DNA from: an uncultured Eubacteriales bacterium
GTDB taxonomy: Bacteria > Bacillota > Clostridia > Lachnospirales > Lachnospiraceae
Direction: 5' to 3'
Length of the DNA stretch: 64,000 bases
Assembly (NCBI GenBank): GCA_900314525.1
Contig: OMVN01000003.1
Location: 1-64,000 of the forward strand
Shown here: positions 26,414 to 35,244 of the stretch, piece after piece
Layout of the letters: the number at the start of each line of letters is the position of its first letter
How positions within the stretch are numbered: the first letter of the stretch is position 1
Position numbers and translations under genes: made by a program
The notes under the pieces: model-generated
Told to the model about the DNA's origin: nothing
The model's database searches: none
The model's input: only the letters and a program-made list of their open reading frames with translations

Positions 26414-27638
26414 GAAACAGTTAAGTGACATTGATGCACAAGTTAAGAGATTAATAAAAACAGACAGCTATTATGGAAAGATGTACAGAGAACTTGGAAT
26501 CACAAAGGTAGAAAATGAAGATGATTTCAGAAAAATTCCATTTTCCAGCAAGGCAGATTTGAGAAATGCATATCCCCTTGGAATACAGGCTGTACCAGAT
26601 GAAGAGGTTGTCAGAATTCATTCTTCTTCAGGAACTACAGGAAAACCAGTTATAATACCTTATACAAAAAAGGATGTAAGTGACTGGGCAAAGATGTTTG
26701 CAAGATGCTATGAAATCGCTGGAATTACAAATAAAGACAGAATTCAGATTACACCTGGATATGGTTTGTGGACTGCAGGAATTGGATTCCAGGCAGGCTG
26801 TGAATATCTTGGAGCTATGGCTATACCAATGGGACCTGGAAACACAGATAAACAGATTCAGATGATGATGGATTTAAAGGCAACAGTAATTACAGCAACA
26901 TCTTCATATGCTCTTTTGCTTTCAGAGGAAATTAATAAGAGAAATCTTACAGATAAAATTTCACTCAAAAAAGGTGTTATAGGTTCAGAGCGTTGGAGTG
27001 ATAAGATGAGACAGACAATTCATGACGGACTGGGGATTGAATTGTACGATATTTATGGTCTTACAGAAATTTATGGCCCAGGAATTGGTATAAGTTGTAA
27101 AGAGGAATCTGGTATACATTATTTTGATGATTATGTATATATTGAAATTATTGATCCAGCCACAGGAGAGAATGTACCTGATGGCGAAGAGGGTGAAATT
27201 GTTATTACCACTCTTGTAAAAGAAGGGGCACCACTCCTCAGATTTAGAACACATGATATGTCTAGAATAATCCCAGGTGACTGTAAGTGTGGAAATAAAT
27301 ATCCAAGAATTGATATAATAAAGGGACGTAGTGATGATATGTTTAAGATTCACGGAGTAAATATGTTCCCAAGTCAGATTGAGGAATTATTATTACATAT
27401 TGATGGAGCAACAAGTGAATACAGGGTTACACTTGCCCACGAAGATGACAAGAACAAGGATGTTATGCTTCTTACAGTTGAAGCAGAAGGAAGAGTTCAT
27501 TTTGAGGATGTTGCAAAACAGATGACAGCACTTATGAAATCAAGAATTGGAGTTACACCAAGAGTTACAGTAGTACCTGTTGGAACATTGCCAAGAAGTG
27601 AAAAGAAGACCAAGAGGGTAATTGATTACAGAGAGTAA
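26400..27638 (+). CDS. paaK: Phenylacetate-CoA ligase-type AMP-binding enzyme
   Basis: 412 residues, adenylate-forming superfamily of the PaaK group: HSSSGTTGKPVIIPYTKKD (ATP loop), YDIYGLTEIYGPG, RFRTHDMSRIIPG and a C-terminal domain with KGRSDDMFKIHGVNMFPSQI. It joins an aryl acetate to CoA using ATP or, run with IorAB, could release the acid and conserve ATP. Translational overlap with iorB makes that partnership likely. Start ATG with GGAGAGGG upstream. Confidence 0.92.
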   Translation: MKLNEKQLSDIDAQVKRLIKTDSYYGKMYRELGITKVENEDDFRKIPFSSKADLRNAYPLGIQAVPDEEVVRIHSSSGTTGKPVIIPYTKKDVSDWAKMFARCYEIAGITNKDRIQITPGYGLWTAGIGFQAGCEYLGAMAIPMGPGNTDKQIQMMMDLKATVITATSSYALLLSEEINKRNLTDKISLKKGVIGSERWSDKMRQTIHDGLGIELYDIYGLTEIYGPGIGISCKEESGIHYFDDYVYIEIIDPATGENVPDGEEGEIVITTLVKEGAPLLRFRTHDMSRIIPGDCKCGNKYPRIDIIKGRSDDMFKIHGVNMFPSQIEELLLHIDGATSEYRVTLAHEDDKNKDVMLLTVEAEGRVHFEDVAKQMTALMKSRIGVTPRVTVVPVGTLPRSEKKTKRVIDYRE

Positions 27639-27668
27639 ATTAAGTACTCTATTGTGAGGAGAATTATT

Positions 27669-28991
27669 ATGAATAAATTATTGAAATACACATATTTTCT
27701 TATAATTGCCGTGATTGCCATATTTGCTCTAAAAAATGAGGCATATGCGGAGGATGGTACATATATTTATGGAAATTCTACATATACGTATAGTCAGAAA
27801 AGCGGACAGGTGACGATTATAAATTATCAGGGAAGTGATTCATCAATTACAATTCCAGAATATATATATGGTCAGAAAGTAGTAAAGATCGACAAAAATG
27901 CATTTTCTAATTCAAATAATCTTGTAAGTGTAGTTATCTCTAAAGGAGTAACAGAGATTGGAGAATGTGCATTTATTAACTGTAAAAATCTGAATAAAAT
28001 AACATTGCCTAGTGGATTAAAGACTATTGGAACAGGAGCTTTTGGTGAATGTATTTCACTTCAGGAAATAACTGTTCCAAGCACAGTTACAAGCATTGGT
28101 GACTGGGCATTTTCAGAATGTAAGGCACTTAGTAAAGTTGCAATTAATTCGAAAATTACAGTTATAGAAGATGGAACATTTTACAGATGCGGAAACTTAA
28201 AATCTATTACAATTCCTGATTCTGTTACAAAAATTGGGGATGGAGCATTTTTTGAATGTAAATATATAGAGAGCCTGAATATTGGAGGCAATGTTGTATC
28301 TCTTGGATTAAATTCACTCAGAGGACTTGATAATTTAAAGAGTCTCACAATCACAGGAAATACGAAGGATGTTGACAGCAGTGGAATCGGATGCCTTAGC
28401 AGTGGCGGTATATCCAGAGTTTTAACAATTTATGGAGCAAAGTTTTCTGCTACAGAGAGATATGCATATTGCAATGGAATAAATTTTTTGAATACACTTC
28501 ATGACTGCTTCTGCACAGATGGAACATATACATATTATCTTATGACAAATGGCGAGCCAATGAAAAATAGGCTTACATATCATCCTGACGGAGTGCACGT
28601 AATTTATTTTGATGAAAATGGTCATGAAGTCTTTGATGATTTTAAGCATGTTCTTAAAAGTATAAGTGGACAGAGTGTGGATGATTACTGCTATTTTAAT
28701 ACTTTTGGATATATGTATGTGGACAGACAGACATATGATAAAGAGGGAAAACATCTGTATTATATAAATAAATATGGTCAGATGGAGCATACTGGATTAT
28801 TCAGATACTCTGATGGTAATATCGGATATGCAACACCTTCAGGAGATTTAATAAGAGGAAGATTTTATACATATAATAAGAATATGTATTATTTCCACTC
28901 AAGTGGATATGCAGCCACAGGACTTATAACAGACGGAGTTTATTACTATAATTATGATAAGAATGGAAAATACCTTGGAAGATTTAAATAA
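27669..28991 (+). CDS. Secreted BspA-like leucine-rich repeat protein with wall-binding module
   Basis: About 440 residues: signal peptide (about 1-28), a BspA/LRR_5-type leucine-rich repeat region (about 40-260, repeats such as LKTIGTGAFGECISLQEIT and VTKIGDGAFFECKYI), then the same aromatic wall-binding repeat module found in the two amidases (about 274-440: TYYLMTNGEPMKNRLTYHPD, VDDYCYFNTFGYMYVDRQTY). A surface-displayed binding or adhesion protein is the likely role. The ATG at 27669 follows GAGGAG by seven bases; a GTG at 27654 overlaps that site. Confidence 0.88.
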   Translation: MNKLLKYTYFLIIAVIAIFALKNEAYAEDGTYIYGNSTYTYSQKSGQVTIINYQGSDSSITIPEYIYGQKVVKIDKNAFSNSNNLVSVVISKGVTEIGECAFINCKNLNKITLPSGLKTIGTGAFGECISLQEITVPSTVTSIGDWAFSECKALSKVAINSKITVIEDGTFYRCGNLKSITIPDSVTKIGDGAFFECKYIESLNIGGNVVSLGLNSLRGLDNLKSLTITGNTKDVDSSGIGCLSSGGISRVLTIYGAKFSATERYAYCNGINFLNTLHDCFCTDGTYTYYLMTNGEPMKNRLTYHPDGVHVIYFDENGHEVFDDFKHVLKSISGQSVDDYCYFNTFGYMYVDRQTYDKEGKHLYYINKYGQMEHTGLFRYSDGNIGYATPSGDLIRGRFYTYNKNMYYFHSSGYAATGLITDGVYYYNYDKNGKYLGRFK

Positions 28992-29598
28992 TATAAAAAA
29001 TGTAATATTTGATGTGGGCGATGTACTCTTAGATTACAGATGGAGAGAGATGCTCATGGATTACGGACTTGACATAAATGAAGCACAGAGAATAGGAAGA
29101 GAACTTTTTGATGATAATCTGTGGCATATTTATGATATTGGAACTATGAGTCAGGAAGAAATAATAAATGCATACTGCGATAAACACCCAAAGGACGCAA
29201 AGGTTATAAGATGGTTTATAACTCATGGAGAATATATGCATGTTCCAAGACCAAAGGTGTGGGAGAAAGTCCATGAACTTAAAATAAAAGGATATAAGTT
29301 ATATATATTATCTAATTACCCGGAAATACTATTTAATAAACATACAGAATATGCGGATTTCATGGATGACATGGATGGAGTAATGGTGTCGTATATGATA
29401 AAAGACTCTAAACCAAACATGGCAATATATGATGCATTATGCAACAGATATGGATTAAAGACAGACGAAAGCATATTCTTTGATGACAGGGAAGAAAATG
29501 TTTTAGGTGCAATAAAATTTGGAATAAATGCAAAGAAGATTGATTCCCAGGATTCCTTACTGGAATATATGGATATACTATTGAATAAAAATAATTAA
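28954..29598 (+). CDS. HAD-superfamily hydrolase
   Basis: About 205-214 residues. Motif I FDVGDVLLDYRW, motif II LYILSNYP, a Lys in MIKDSKPN and motif IV FFDDREENVLGA define a HAD phosphatase/dehalogenase-type enzyme of the YihX/EpoxHydr-like group; substrate unknown. The DxD nucleophile pair appears as DVGD. Start is uncertain: ATG at 28954 or 28963 or TTG at 28975, all within the end of the LRR gene (38-base overlap at most); none has a clear ribosome binding site, so translation may be coupled. Confidence 0.85.
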   Translation: MIRMENTLEDLNNIKNVIFDVGDVLLDYRWREMLMDYGLDINEAQRIGRELFDDNLWHIYDIGTMSQEEIINAYCDKHPKDAKVIRWFITHGEYMHVPRPKVWEKVHELKIKGYKLYILSNYPEILFNKHTEYADFMDDMDGVMVSYMIKDSKPNMAIYDALCNRYGLKTDESIFFDDREENVLGAIKFGINAKKIDSQDSLLEYMDILLNKNN

Positions 29599-29605
29599 AA
29601 ATAGT

Positions 29606-29634
29606 ATGGCATAAATATTTTTTTATGTTATAAT
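29606..29634 (+). promoter_or_regulatory. Extended -10 promoter
   Basis: ATGGCA (29606-29611), 17 bases, TATAAT (29629-29634) with TG one base upstream of the -10. It would drive the Sm-export-like gene. Confidence 0.5.
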
Positions 29635-29686
29635 GATTTGAAAATAGGTAAAGTTAATTTTTGTATGAATAATATTGGAGGTAAAA

Positions 29687-30151
29687 ATGCTTTATATTTG
29701 GATTTTTCTTATTTCTATGATTCCATTGATTGAGCTTAGAGGTGCTATTATTTTTTCACAGGGATGGCAGCTGCCAATTCTGATATCTTATATTATTTGT
29801 ATAGTAGGAAATATGTTACCGGTTCCTTTCATCTATTTATTCGCAAGAAGAATATTAGAGTGGGGAAAAGATAAGAAATATATTGGAAAATTCTTCACAT
29901 TCTGCCTTGAAAAAGGTGAAAAGGGTGGAAAGAAATTAACAGATAAGGCTGGAAATGGAACATTTCTTGCACTGATGTTTTTTGTGGGTATTCCACTTCC
30001 AGGCACGGGCGCATGGACAGGAACCCTGGCAGCATCCATACTTGATATTGATTTTAAGTCAACAGTTGTTGCGGTAAGCTTTGGAGTATTGCTTGCAGGA
30101 ATAATTATGATGACTTTAAGTTATGTAGGATTTGGATTTTTATTTGGTTAA
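29687..30151 (+). CDS. Small multidrug export-like membrane protein (COG2426 type)
   Basis: About 154 residues with four to five hydrophobic helices and the family's characteristic IPLIELRGAI near the N-terminus and GIPLPGTGAWTGTLAA. The family (Sm_multidrug_ex) has a name but little experimental support; the DedA-like PxxGAW pattern suggests a lipid or small-molecule transporter. ATG at 29687 chosen over TTG at 29675 because GGAGG (29677-29681) is spaced for the ATG. Confidence 0.82.
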   Translation: MLYIWIFLISMIPLIELRGAIIFSQGWQLPILISYIICIVGNMLPVPFIYLFARRILEWGKDKKYIGKFFTFCLEKGEKGGKKLTDKAGNGTFLALMFFVGIPLPGTGAWTGTLAASILDIDFKSTVVAVSFGVLLAGIIMMTLSYVGFGFLFG

Positions 30152-30156
30152 TATAT

Positions 30157-30182
30157 AGCTGGTGATTATTCACCAGCTTTTT
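30157..30182 (+). terminator. Rho-independent terminator
   Basis: AGCTGGTGA / TCACCAGCT with a TTAT loop followed by TTTTTG. Confidence 0.85.
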
Positions 30183-30187
30183 GTGTA

Positions 30188-30355
30188 TACAATGAGCCAA
30201 GTGAGAACGTATGCTTGCATACAGGTTCTCATTTGGCGAATGTACATCAGCGAGAATTTATTGGAGCTGGAATACAATGAGCCAAGTGAGATATAGCTTG
30301 CATACAGGTTCTCATTTGGCGAATGTACATCAGCGAGAATTTATTGGAGCTGGAA
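30188..30355 (+). repeat. Tandem pair of hairpin-forming 85/83-bp repeats
   Basis: Two near-identical units, 30188-30272 and 30273-30355, each beginning TACAATGAGCCAAGTGAGA and ending TTATTGGAGCTGGAA; a third partial start (TACAATGAG) follows at 30356. Within unit 1, GCCAAGTGAGAAC pairs with GTTCTCATTTGGC (one G-U pair) around an inner GTATGC-TT-GCATAC stem. In unit 2 the inner left arm is altered (ATATAGC), so the outer stem stays and the inner is lost. No good coding gene; a 34-codon frame from 30192 is probably incidental. Likely an intergenic repeat family. Confidence 0.8.
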
Positions 30356-30381
30356 TACAATGAGAAATTGGAGTTTTCAAA

Positions 30382-31188
30382 TTGAGAGAGAATATAAAAC
30401 GAGATTGCAGCATGGTTTCAACAATCTTGCTTATTAATATTTTAATAATGTCAGCAATACTAAGTTATACGAGTGGCTGGATTCAGATTACAGGATATGT
30501 GTTTGAGGTGGTACTAGTCTATTTTGCGATATGCAGGAGAGGTGAAATTGAAAATTCAAAGCTTGTGACTTATAAATTTGACACAAATTTGATTTTTATA
30601 ATCATCGCATTTATTATGCTTGCCGCTGTATTTTCGGTATTAAGTGTACAGTATGAAAAAGTACTAAATTATTATGGATATACCGCAGGATATACAGATT
30701 TTCATAAATTCCAGATTGCTGATATTGTTATTTATGGAATAGTAGTTCCAGTGGCAGAGGAAATGGTATACAGACTTTTTATATTTGATCATTTTATAAA
30801 GTATGGTACAGAATTCGCTGCGTTTTCAACATCATTCTTATTTGCAGTACTTCATTTTAATTTTGTGCAGATAATATACGCTTTTATAAGTGGAATACTT
30901 TTGGCATATGTGAGACAGTATTATTCTGTATTACATGGACTTGTTATTCATATAGTTAATAATATGATTCTTGTATATTTGTTTTTGATTATGAATATTT
31001 CCATTAAAAGCGCAGTTATCGTATTTACTATTCTGTTTTTGTTGGTTAAAATAAAAAAAGTAAAAAATTTCATCTGTAAAATAGATTATAAAATAATGAG
31101 AATTCATGATTTTTTTATGAGCAGGGGAATCATTGTCATTACAATATTTTCAATAGTCATGGGAATTATGGAAATAAAAAAAATATAA
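30382..31188 (+). CDS. CPBP family intramembrane metalloprotease (CAAX protease-like)
   Basis: 268 residues, about seven hydrophobic segments. The catalytic motifs are seen in order: EEMVYRLFIFD (EExxxR), FAVLHFNF (FxxxH) and VIHIVNNM (HxxxN). Such proteins cleave membrane substrates or act in bacteriocin self-protection; no bacteriocin gene is nearby. The start is TTG with GGAG nine bases upstream, just downstream of the tandem repeat. Confidence 0.82.
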   Translation: MRENIKRDCSMVSTILLINILIMSAILSYTSGWIQITGYVFEVVLVYFAICRRGEIENSKLVTYKFDTNLIFIIIAFIMLAAVFSVLSVQYEKVLNYYGYTAGYTDFHKFQIADIVIYGIVVPVAEEMVYRLFIFDHFIKYGTEFAAFSTSFLFAVLHFNFVQIIYAFISGILLAYVRQYYSVLHGLVIHIVNNMILVYLFLIMNISIKSAVIVFTILFLLVKIKKVKNFICKIDYKIMRIHDFFMSRGIIVITIFSIVMGIMEIKKI

Positions 31189-31206
31189 GCAAAGGAAGTT
31201 GAAGTT

Positions 31207-32226
31207 ATGCATATACCAGAAAATTATTTATCACCAGCAACATGTGGTGTCATGGCATGCGCAATGGTTCCTGTCTGGAAACATGCCATAAGTGCTACAG
31301 TGAAAGAATTGCCAAAGGATAAAATGCCACTTCTTGGAGTTGGGGCATCACTGTCATTTCTTGCAATGATGTTTAATGTTCCACTGGTTGGCGGTACTAC
31401 AGGGCATGCTGTTGGAGGTACATTAATATCACTTTTGTTTGGACCAAATGCTGCATGTATTGCAGTTTCTGTGGCATTGCTTATACAGGCACTTATTTTT
31501 GGCGATGGAGGAATACTGTCATTTGGAGCAAATTGTTTTAATATGGCGTTTATTCTTCCGTACCTTGGATATTACATATACAGACTAATAATGAAATACT
31601 CTAGAAATAAATCAGATTTAATTCACAGTGTTGCAGCATTTGTTGGTTCGTATGTGGGGATAAATGCAGCAGCGTTCTTTGCAGCAATAGAGTTTGGAAT
31701 TCAGCCTATGTTATTTAAGGATAAACTAGGACATGCACTGTATTGTCCATACGGATTAAATATAGCAATACCAGCAATGATGATTCCACATCTTGTAGTT
31801 GCAGGAGTTGTAGAAGCAATGTTTACAGTAGCAGTATTTAACTTTGTCAGAAAGAGTTCACCAGATCTGATTTTTAAGAATGAAAATAAGACAACAGAAA
31901 AAAAGAGAAGAATGCCAGTTTACATCCTTGTTGCGACTATGGTTGCTCTTACACCTCTTGGACTTATAGCTACAGGGACAGCCTGGGGTGAGTGGGATAG
32001 TTCTGAAATATTAAATGTAACAAATGCTGGAAAGAAGATTACATATGTTCCAGAAGGCCTAAAGAATGGATGGAGTTTAAAAGCATTATTTCCTGATTAT
32101 GCTATTAGCGGTTTAAATGAAACAATTGGTTATATTTTATCCGCAATACTTGGAGTGGCAATACTTGTGATTATCTTTAAGATTGCATTTGCAGCAGTGA
32201 ATGGAAATAGAGAATATGATACCTGA
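31207..32226 (+). CDS. cbiM: ECF-type cobalt/nickel transporter, CbiM subunit with fused C-terminal domain
   Basis: 339 residues. The first 215 are CbiM (MHIPENYLSPATCGVMACAM; the N-terminal Met-His that coordinates metal is present; GGTTGHAVGG; FGANCFNM). The C-terminal 110, two membrane segments around a TPLGLIATGTAWGEW loop, match the PDGLE/CbiN-like domain that is often a separate subunit. It is the substrate-specific channel for Co2+ or Ni2+. No cobalamin riboswitch was seen upstream. Overlaps cbiQ by about 11 bases. Confidence 0.9.
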   Translation: MHIPENYLSPATCGVMACAMVPVWKHAISATVKELPKDKMPLLGVGASLSFLAMMFNVPLVGGTTGHAVGGTLISLLFGPNAACIAVSVALLIQALIFGDGGILSFGANCFNMAFILPYLGYYIYRLIMKYSRNKSDLIHSVAAFVGSYVGINAAAFFAAIEFGIQPMLFKDKLGHALYCPYGLNIAIPAMMIPHLVVAGVVEAMFTVAVFNFVRKSSPDLIFKNENKTTEKKRRMPVYILVATMVALTPLGLIATGTAWGEWDSSEILNVTNAGKKITYVPEGLKNGWSLKALFPDYAISGLNETIGYILSAILGVAILVIIFKIAFAAVNGNREYDT

Positions 32227-32959
32227 TTGGATGAAGAAAAGTGATGATTATGTGCCTGTGAATGACTACAATACATTTATAAAAAAGACATTGGAGAGCA
32301 TTGGTACAGCAATGTCAAAGATAAAAATTCAGAGAGGGCATGAAAAGATACATTCCCTGCCTGCTATATTCAAGCTATTAATACTTCTTTTATTAATTAT
32401 ATTAACATCTGTATCAAATAATAAAACCATTATTCTTACAATTGCTGCAGTCATGGAACTTTATCTGTGTACATGGCCGGCATCAGATATAATTGGCATA
32501 TTAAAACCATCCTTCGTGGGGGCAATACTATCGTTAATAATATTATTTCCTGCAATGATAATGAATCCAGCAGGCATAAATAATAATATTTATGTAATTG
32601 TAAAAGTGTTTCTATGTGTAGAAATGCTAGGAATATTTAACCATACAACCCAGTGGAATCATATTACTGGAGCACTAAAGAAACTTCACGTGCCTTGGGT
32701 ATTTATTTTCACAATAGATATTACACTTAAATATATTGTACTGCTTGGGAATATAATCAACGACTTGTTGGTGTCATTGAGTCTTAAATCTGTTGGTAAG
32801 AATAATAGAAAATATCAGTCAATTGGGGGGATACTTGGCATAACATTTATTAAATCAATTGAACACAGTCATAAAATGTATGAAGCCATGCAATGTAGAG
32901 GATTTACTGATGATTACAAGGGAGCACGAGATGAAGCTGATAGAATTAAAAAATATTAA
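32216..32959 (+). CDS. cbiQ: ECF transporter transmembrane protein CbiQ
   Basis: About 248 residues with five to six membrane helices after a basic N-terminus; the coupling motifs near the C-terminus (EHSHKMYEAMQCRGFT) match the CbiQ/EcfT AxxxRG-type helix that contacts the ATPase. The start is probably ATG at 32216 (or 32201); both overlap cbiM. Confidence 0.88.
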   Translation: MIPDWMKKSDDYVPVNDYNTFIKKTLESIGTAMSKIKIQRGHEKIHSLPAIFKLLILLLLIILTSVSNNKTIILTIAAVMELYLCTWPASDIIGILKPSFVGAILSLIILFPAMIMNPAGINNNIYVIVKVFLCVEMLGIFNHTTQWNHITGALKKLHVPWVFIFTIDITLKYIVLLGNIINDLLVSLSLKSVGKNNRKYQSIGGILGITFIKSIEHSHKMYEAMQCRGFTDDYKGARDEADRIKKY

Positions 32960-33593
32960 TTTCAAATATGAGGATACATTAGTTTTTAAGGATTTTTGTC
33001 TTGAAATATCAAGGGGACAATGCGTTGTAATTAGAGGAGAAAATGGCTGTGGTAAAACTACACTTTTCAGGATTATTAATGGCCTTTCTTATCCTCAGAC
33101 AGGAAATTATATATTTAATGGAACTCAGATAAATGAGAAATATTTAAAAAATAATAAGAACAGCAAATTATTTCACAAGAGAATAGGATATTTATTTCAA
33201 AATCCCGATGTGATGTTATTTAATGGGAAAGTGTATGACGAGATTGCTTTCGGACCAAGACAGATGGGACTAGATGATCAAGAAGTAGATAAAAGGGTGA
33301 TGGACTGTATGGAATTATTTGAAATTTCATCCCTGGCAGACAAGGCTCCATATCACTTGAGCGGAGGGCAAAAAAAGAAAGTCGCTCTTGCGTCAGTTAT
33401 GGCATTGAATCCAGATGTTCTGGTTCTTGATGAGCCATTTGCTGGATTTGATTCGAAATCAAGAGAATGGCTTATGGAATTTCTGACAGATTTGAAGTCA
33501 TATGGAAAAACTATAATAATGTCAACACATGTTGAGAAAATTGAAGAAGGATTAGCGGATAAAGTAATTATATTAGAGAGTTTATACAATTAA
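32931..33593 (+). CDS. cbiO: ECF transporter ATPase CbiO
   Basis: About 220 residues, ABC ATPase: Walker A GENGCGKTT, Q-loop YLFQNPDVMLF, signature LSGGQKKKVALASVM and Walker B VLVLDEPFAGFD. The NPD after the Q-loop is typical of ECF ATPases. The ATG at 32931 has GGGAG six bases upstream; it overlaps cbiQ by 29 bases. Confidence 0.92.
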   Translation: MKLIELKNINFKYEDTLVFKDFCLEISRGQCVVIRGENGCGKTTLFRIINGLSYPQTGNYIFNGTQINEKYLKNNKNSKLFHKRIGYLFQNPDVMLFNGKVYDEIAFGPRQMGLDDQEVDKRVMDCMELFEISSLADKAPYHLSGGQKKKVALASVMALNPDVLVLDEPFAGFDSKSREWLMEFLTDLKSYGKTIIMSTHVEKIEEGLADKVIILESLYN

Positions 33594-33644
33594 ACAGCAT
33601 TTGCTAATGTAAATTAGTATTGTTAAAAATATAGAGGTGAAATT

Positions 33645-34382
33645 ATGTCATTATATGCACTTGGAGATTTACATCTGTTTTCCGAAGACGAAAATTTTAT
33701 GGATAAATATGGCAGAGTGTGGGTCAGACACAAAGAAAAAATTTTAAAAAACTGCAGTAAAATAGTAAAAGATGAGGATACAATTGTATTTACAGGAGAT
33801 AATTCATTTGCCAAAAAGATAAACAGATGCTTTGATGATATGGATTTTATAAAATCTCTTCCTGGTAGAAAAATACTAATTCGTGGAAATCATGACAGAT
33901 ATTGGGAATCAAAGAAAACAGACAGACTTAACGATACTTTTAAGGGAGAACTTAATTTCCTGCAGAATAATTTTTATACGTATGAAGATTATGCCCTTGT
34001 TGGAACAAAGGGATTTACATTTGAGGGACCGTTTTACCTAGACAGATTTGGAAATATTATAGATATAGACAGAGATGCACTGGATCACTCAAAGGTTTTA
34101 ATTAAGCGTGAAGAGGAGAGACTCAGGTGCTCATTTGATAAAGCAGTTGAAGCAGGGTATAATAAATTTATAATGTTTCTCCATTACCCTCCAACAAATA
34201 TCCTGGAGACTGAAAGCATATTTACCCAGATTGCAAAGGAATATGGAGTCAGTCATGTGGTGTATTCTCACAGTCATGGAAAACCAAGATTTCATGATAG
34301 CATAATTGGAGAGTATGAGGGAGTCAACTATCATCTTGTATCCGGGGATTATCTTAATTTTAAACCGGAAAAAATATTATAG
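33645..34382 (+). CDS. Predicted phosphohydrolase (COG1768-like metallophosphoesterase)
   Basis: 245 residues. Metal motifs ALGDLHL, VFTGDNSF, IRGNHDRYW, LHYPPTN and YSHSHGKPRF are in the expected order, though GDN replaces GDx and HSHG replaces GHTH. Cytosolic; substrate unknown. It precedes endonuclease IV by 17 bases. Confidence 0.87.
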   Translation: MSLYALGDLHLFSEDENFMDKYGRVWVRHKEKILKNCSKIVKDEDTIVFTGDNSFAKKINRCFDDMDFIKSLPGRKILIRGNHDRYWESKKTDRLNDTFKGELNFLQNNFYTYEDYALVGTKGFTFEGPFYLDRFGNIIDIDRDALDHSKVLIKREEERLRCSFDKAVEAGYNKFIMFLHYPPTNILETESIFTQIAKEYGVSHVVYSHSHGKPRFHDSIIGEYEGVNYHLVSGDYLNFKPEKIL

Positions 34383-34399
34383 AAAAGCGAGGAAAATAA

Positions 34400-35224
34400 A
34401 TGATATACATAGGAAATCATCTTTCATCTTCTAAGGGATTTTTGGCAATGGGAAGAATGGCAGTGGAACTAGGAGGAAATACATTTGCATTCTTTACAAG
34501 AAACCCCAGAGGTGGAGCTGCCAAAAAGATAGACAAGGCAGATGCGGACGCACTGATGAAATTCATGGCAGACAATAATTTTGGAAAGCTTGTTGCCCAT
34601 GCACCATATACGATGAATGTATGTGCTGCCAAGGAAGATATAAGAGAATTCTCAAGGGAAATGCTTAAGGATGATTTGGAAAGAATGAATTACCTTCCAG
34701 GTAATTACTATAATTTTCACCCGGGTTCTCATGTAAAACAGGGAGTAGATGCTGCGATAGAGATGATTGCAGATGCTATAAATTATGCAGTTAAAGAAGA
34801 ACATAATACAACAATCCTGCTAGAAACAATGGCTGGAAAGGGAACAGAGGTCGGAAGAAACTTTGAAGAAATCAGAGCAATTATCGACAGAGTTGATTTA
34901 AAAGATAAAATCGGAGTCTGTTTAGATACCTGTCATGTCTGGGATGGCGGCTATGATATAAGTGATATAGACAATGTTCTGTCGATTTTTGATGAGGTCA
35001 TAGGATTAGACAGATTAAAGGCAGTTCATTTAAATGACAGTAAAAATATCCTAGATTCTCATAAGGACAGACATGAAAGAATAGGTCAGGGAATGATAGG
35101 AGCAGAAGTATTAAAGAAAGTCGTAACTCATCCGTTATTACAGGGGAAACCATTTATTTTGGAAACTCCAAATGATGATGATGGATACAAAGAGGAAATT
35201 GCTTTAATTAAAAGTTGGTTTTAA
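34400..35224 (+). CDS. nfo: Endonuclease IV (AP endonuclease)
   Basis: 274 residues: GNHLSSSKGF at the N-terminus, FFTRNPRGG, VAHAPYTMNVCA, NFHPGSH, LLETMAGKGTEVG, CLDTCHVWDGGYD and a late HLNDSKN with HERIGQG. These are the zinc-binding signatures of Nfo, which cuts DNA at abasic sites in base-excision repair. Length is normal. Confidence 0.95.
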   Translation: MIYIGNHLSSSKGFLAMGRMAVELGGNTFAFFTRNPRGGAAKKIDKADADALMKFMADNNFGKLVAHAPYTMNVCAAKEDIREFSREMLKDDLERMNYLPGNYYNFHPGSHVKQGVDAAIEMIADAINYAVKEEHNTTILLETMAGKGTEVGRNFEEIRAIIDRVDLKDKIGVCLDTCHVWDGGYDISDIDNVLSIFDEVIGLDRLKAVHLNDSKNILDSHKDRHERIGQGMIGAEVLKKVVTHPLLQGKPFILETPNDDDGYKEEIALIKSWF

Positions 35225-35244
35225 AGGATTGGAAAAGTGAGATT

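Noticed and set aside
30192-30296. 34-codon open frame inside the tandem repeat
   Set aside because: It has no ribosome binding site, lies inside hairpin repeats and ends at a repeat difference; more likely incidental.
30382-31188. CPBP protease as bacteriocin self-immunity protein
   Set aside because: No bacteriocin precursor or export gene lies nearby; only the general intramembrane protease call is supported.
31190-31207. Cobalamin riboswitch ahead of cbiM
   Set aside because: Only 18 bases separate the previous gene's stop from cbiM, too short for such an element, and no B12-box sequence was seen further upstream.
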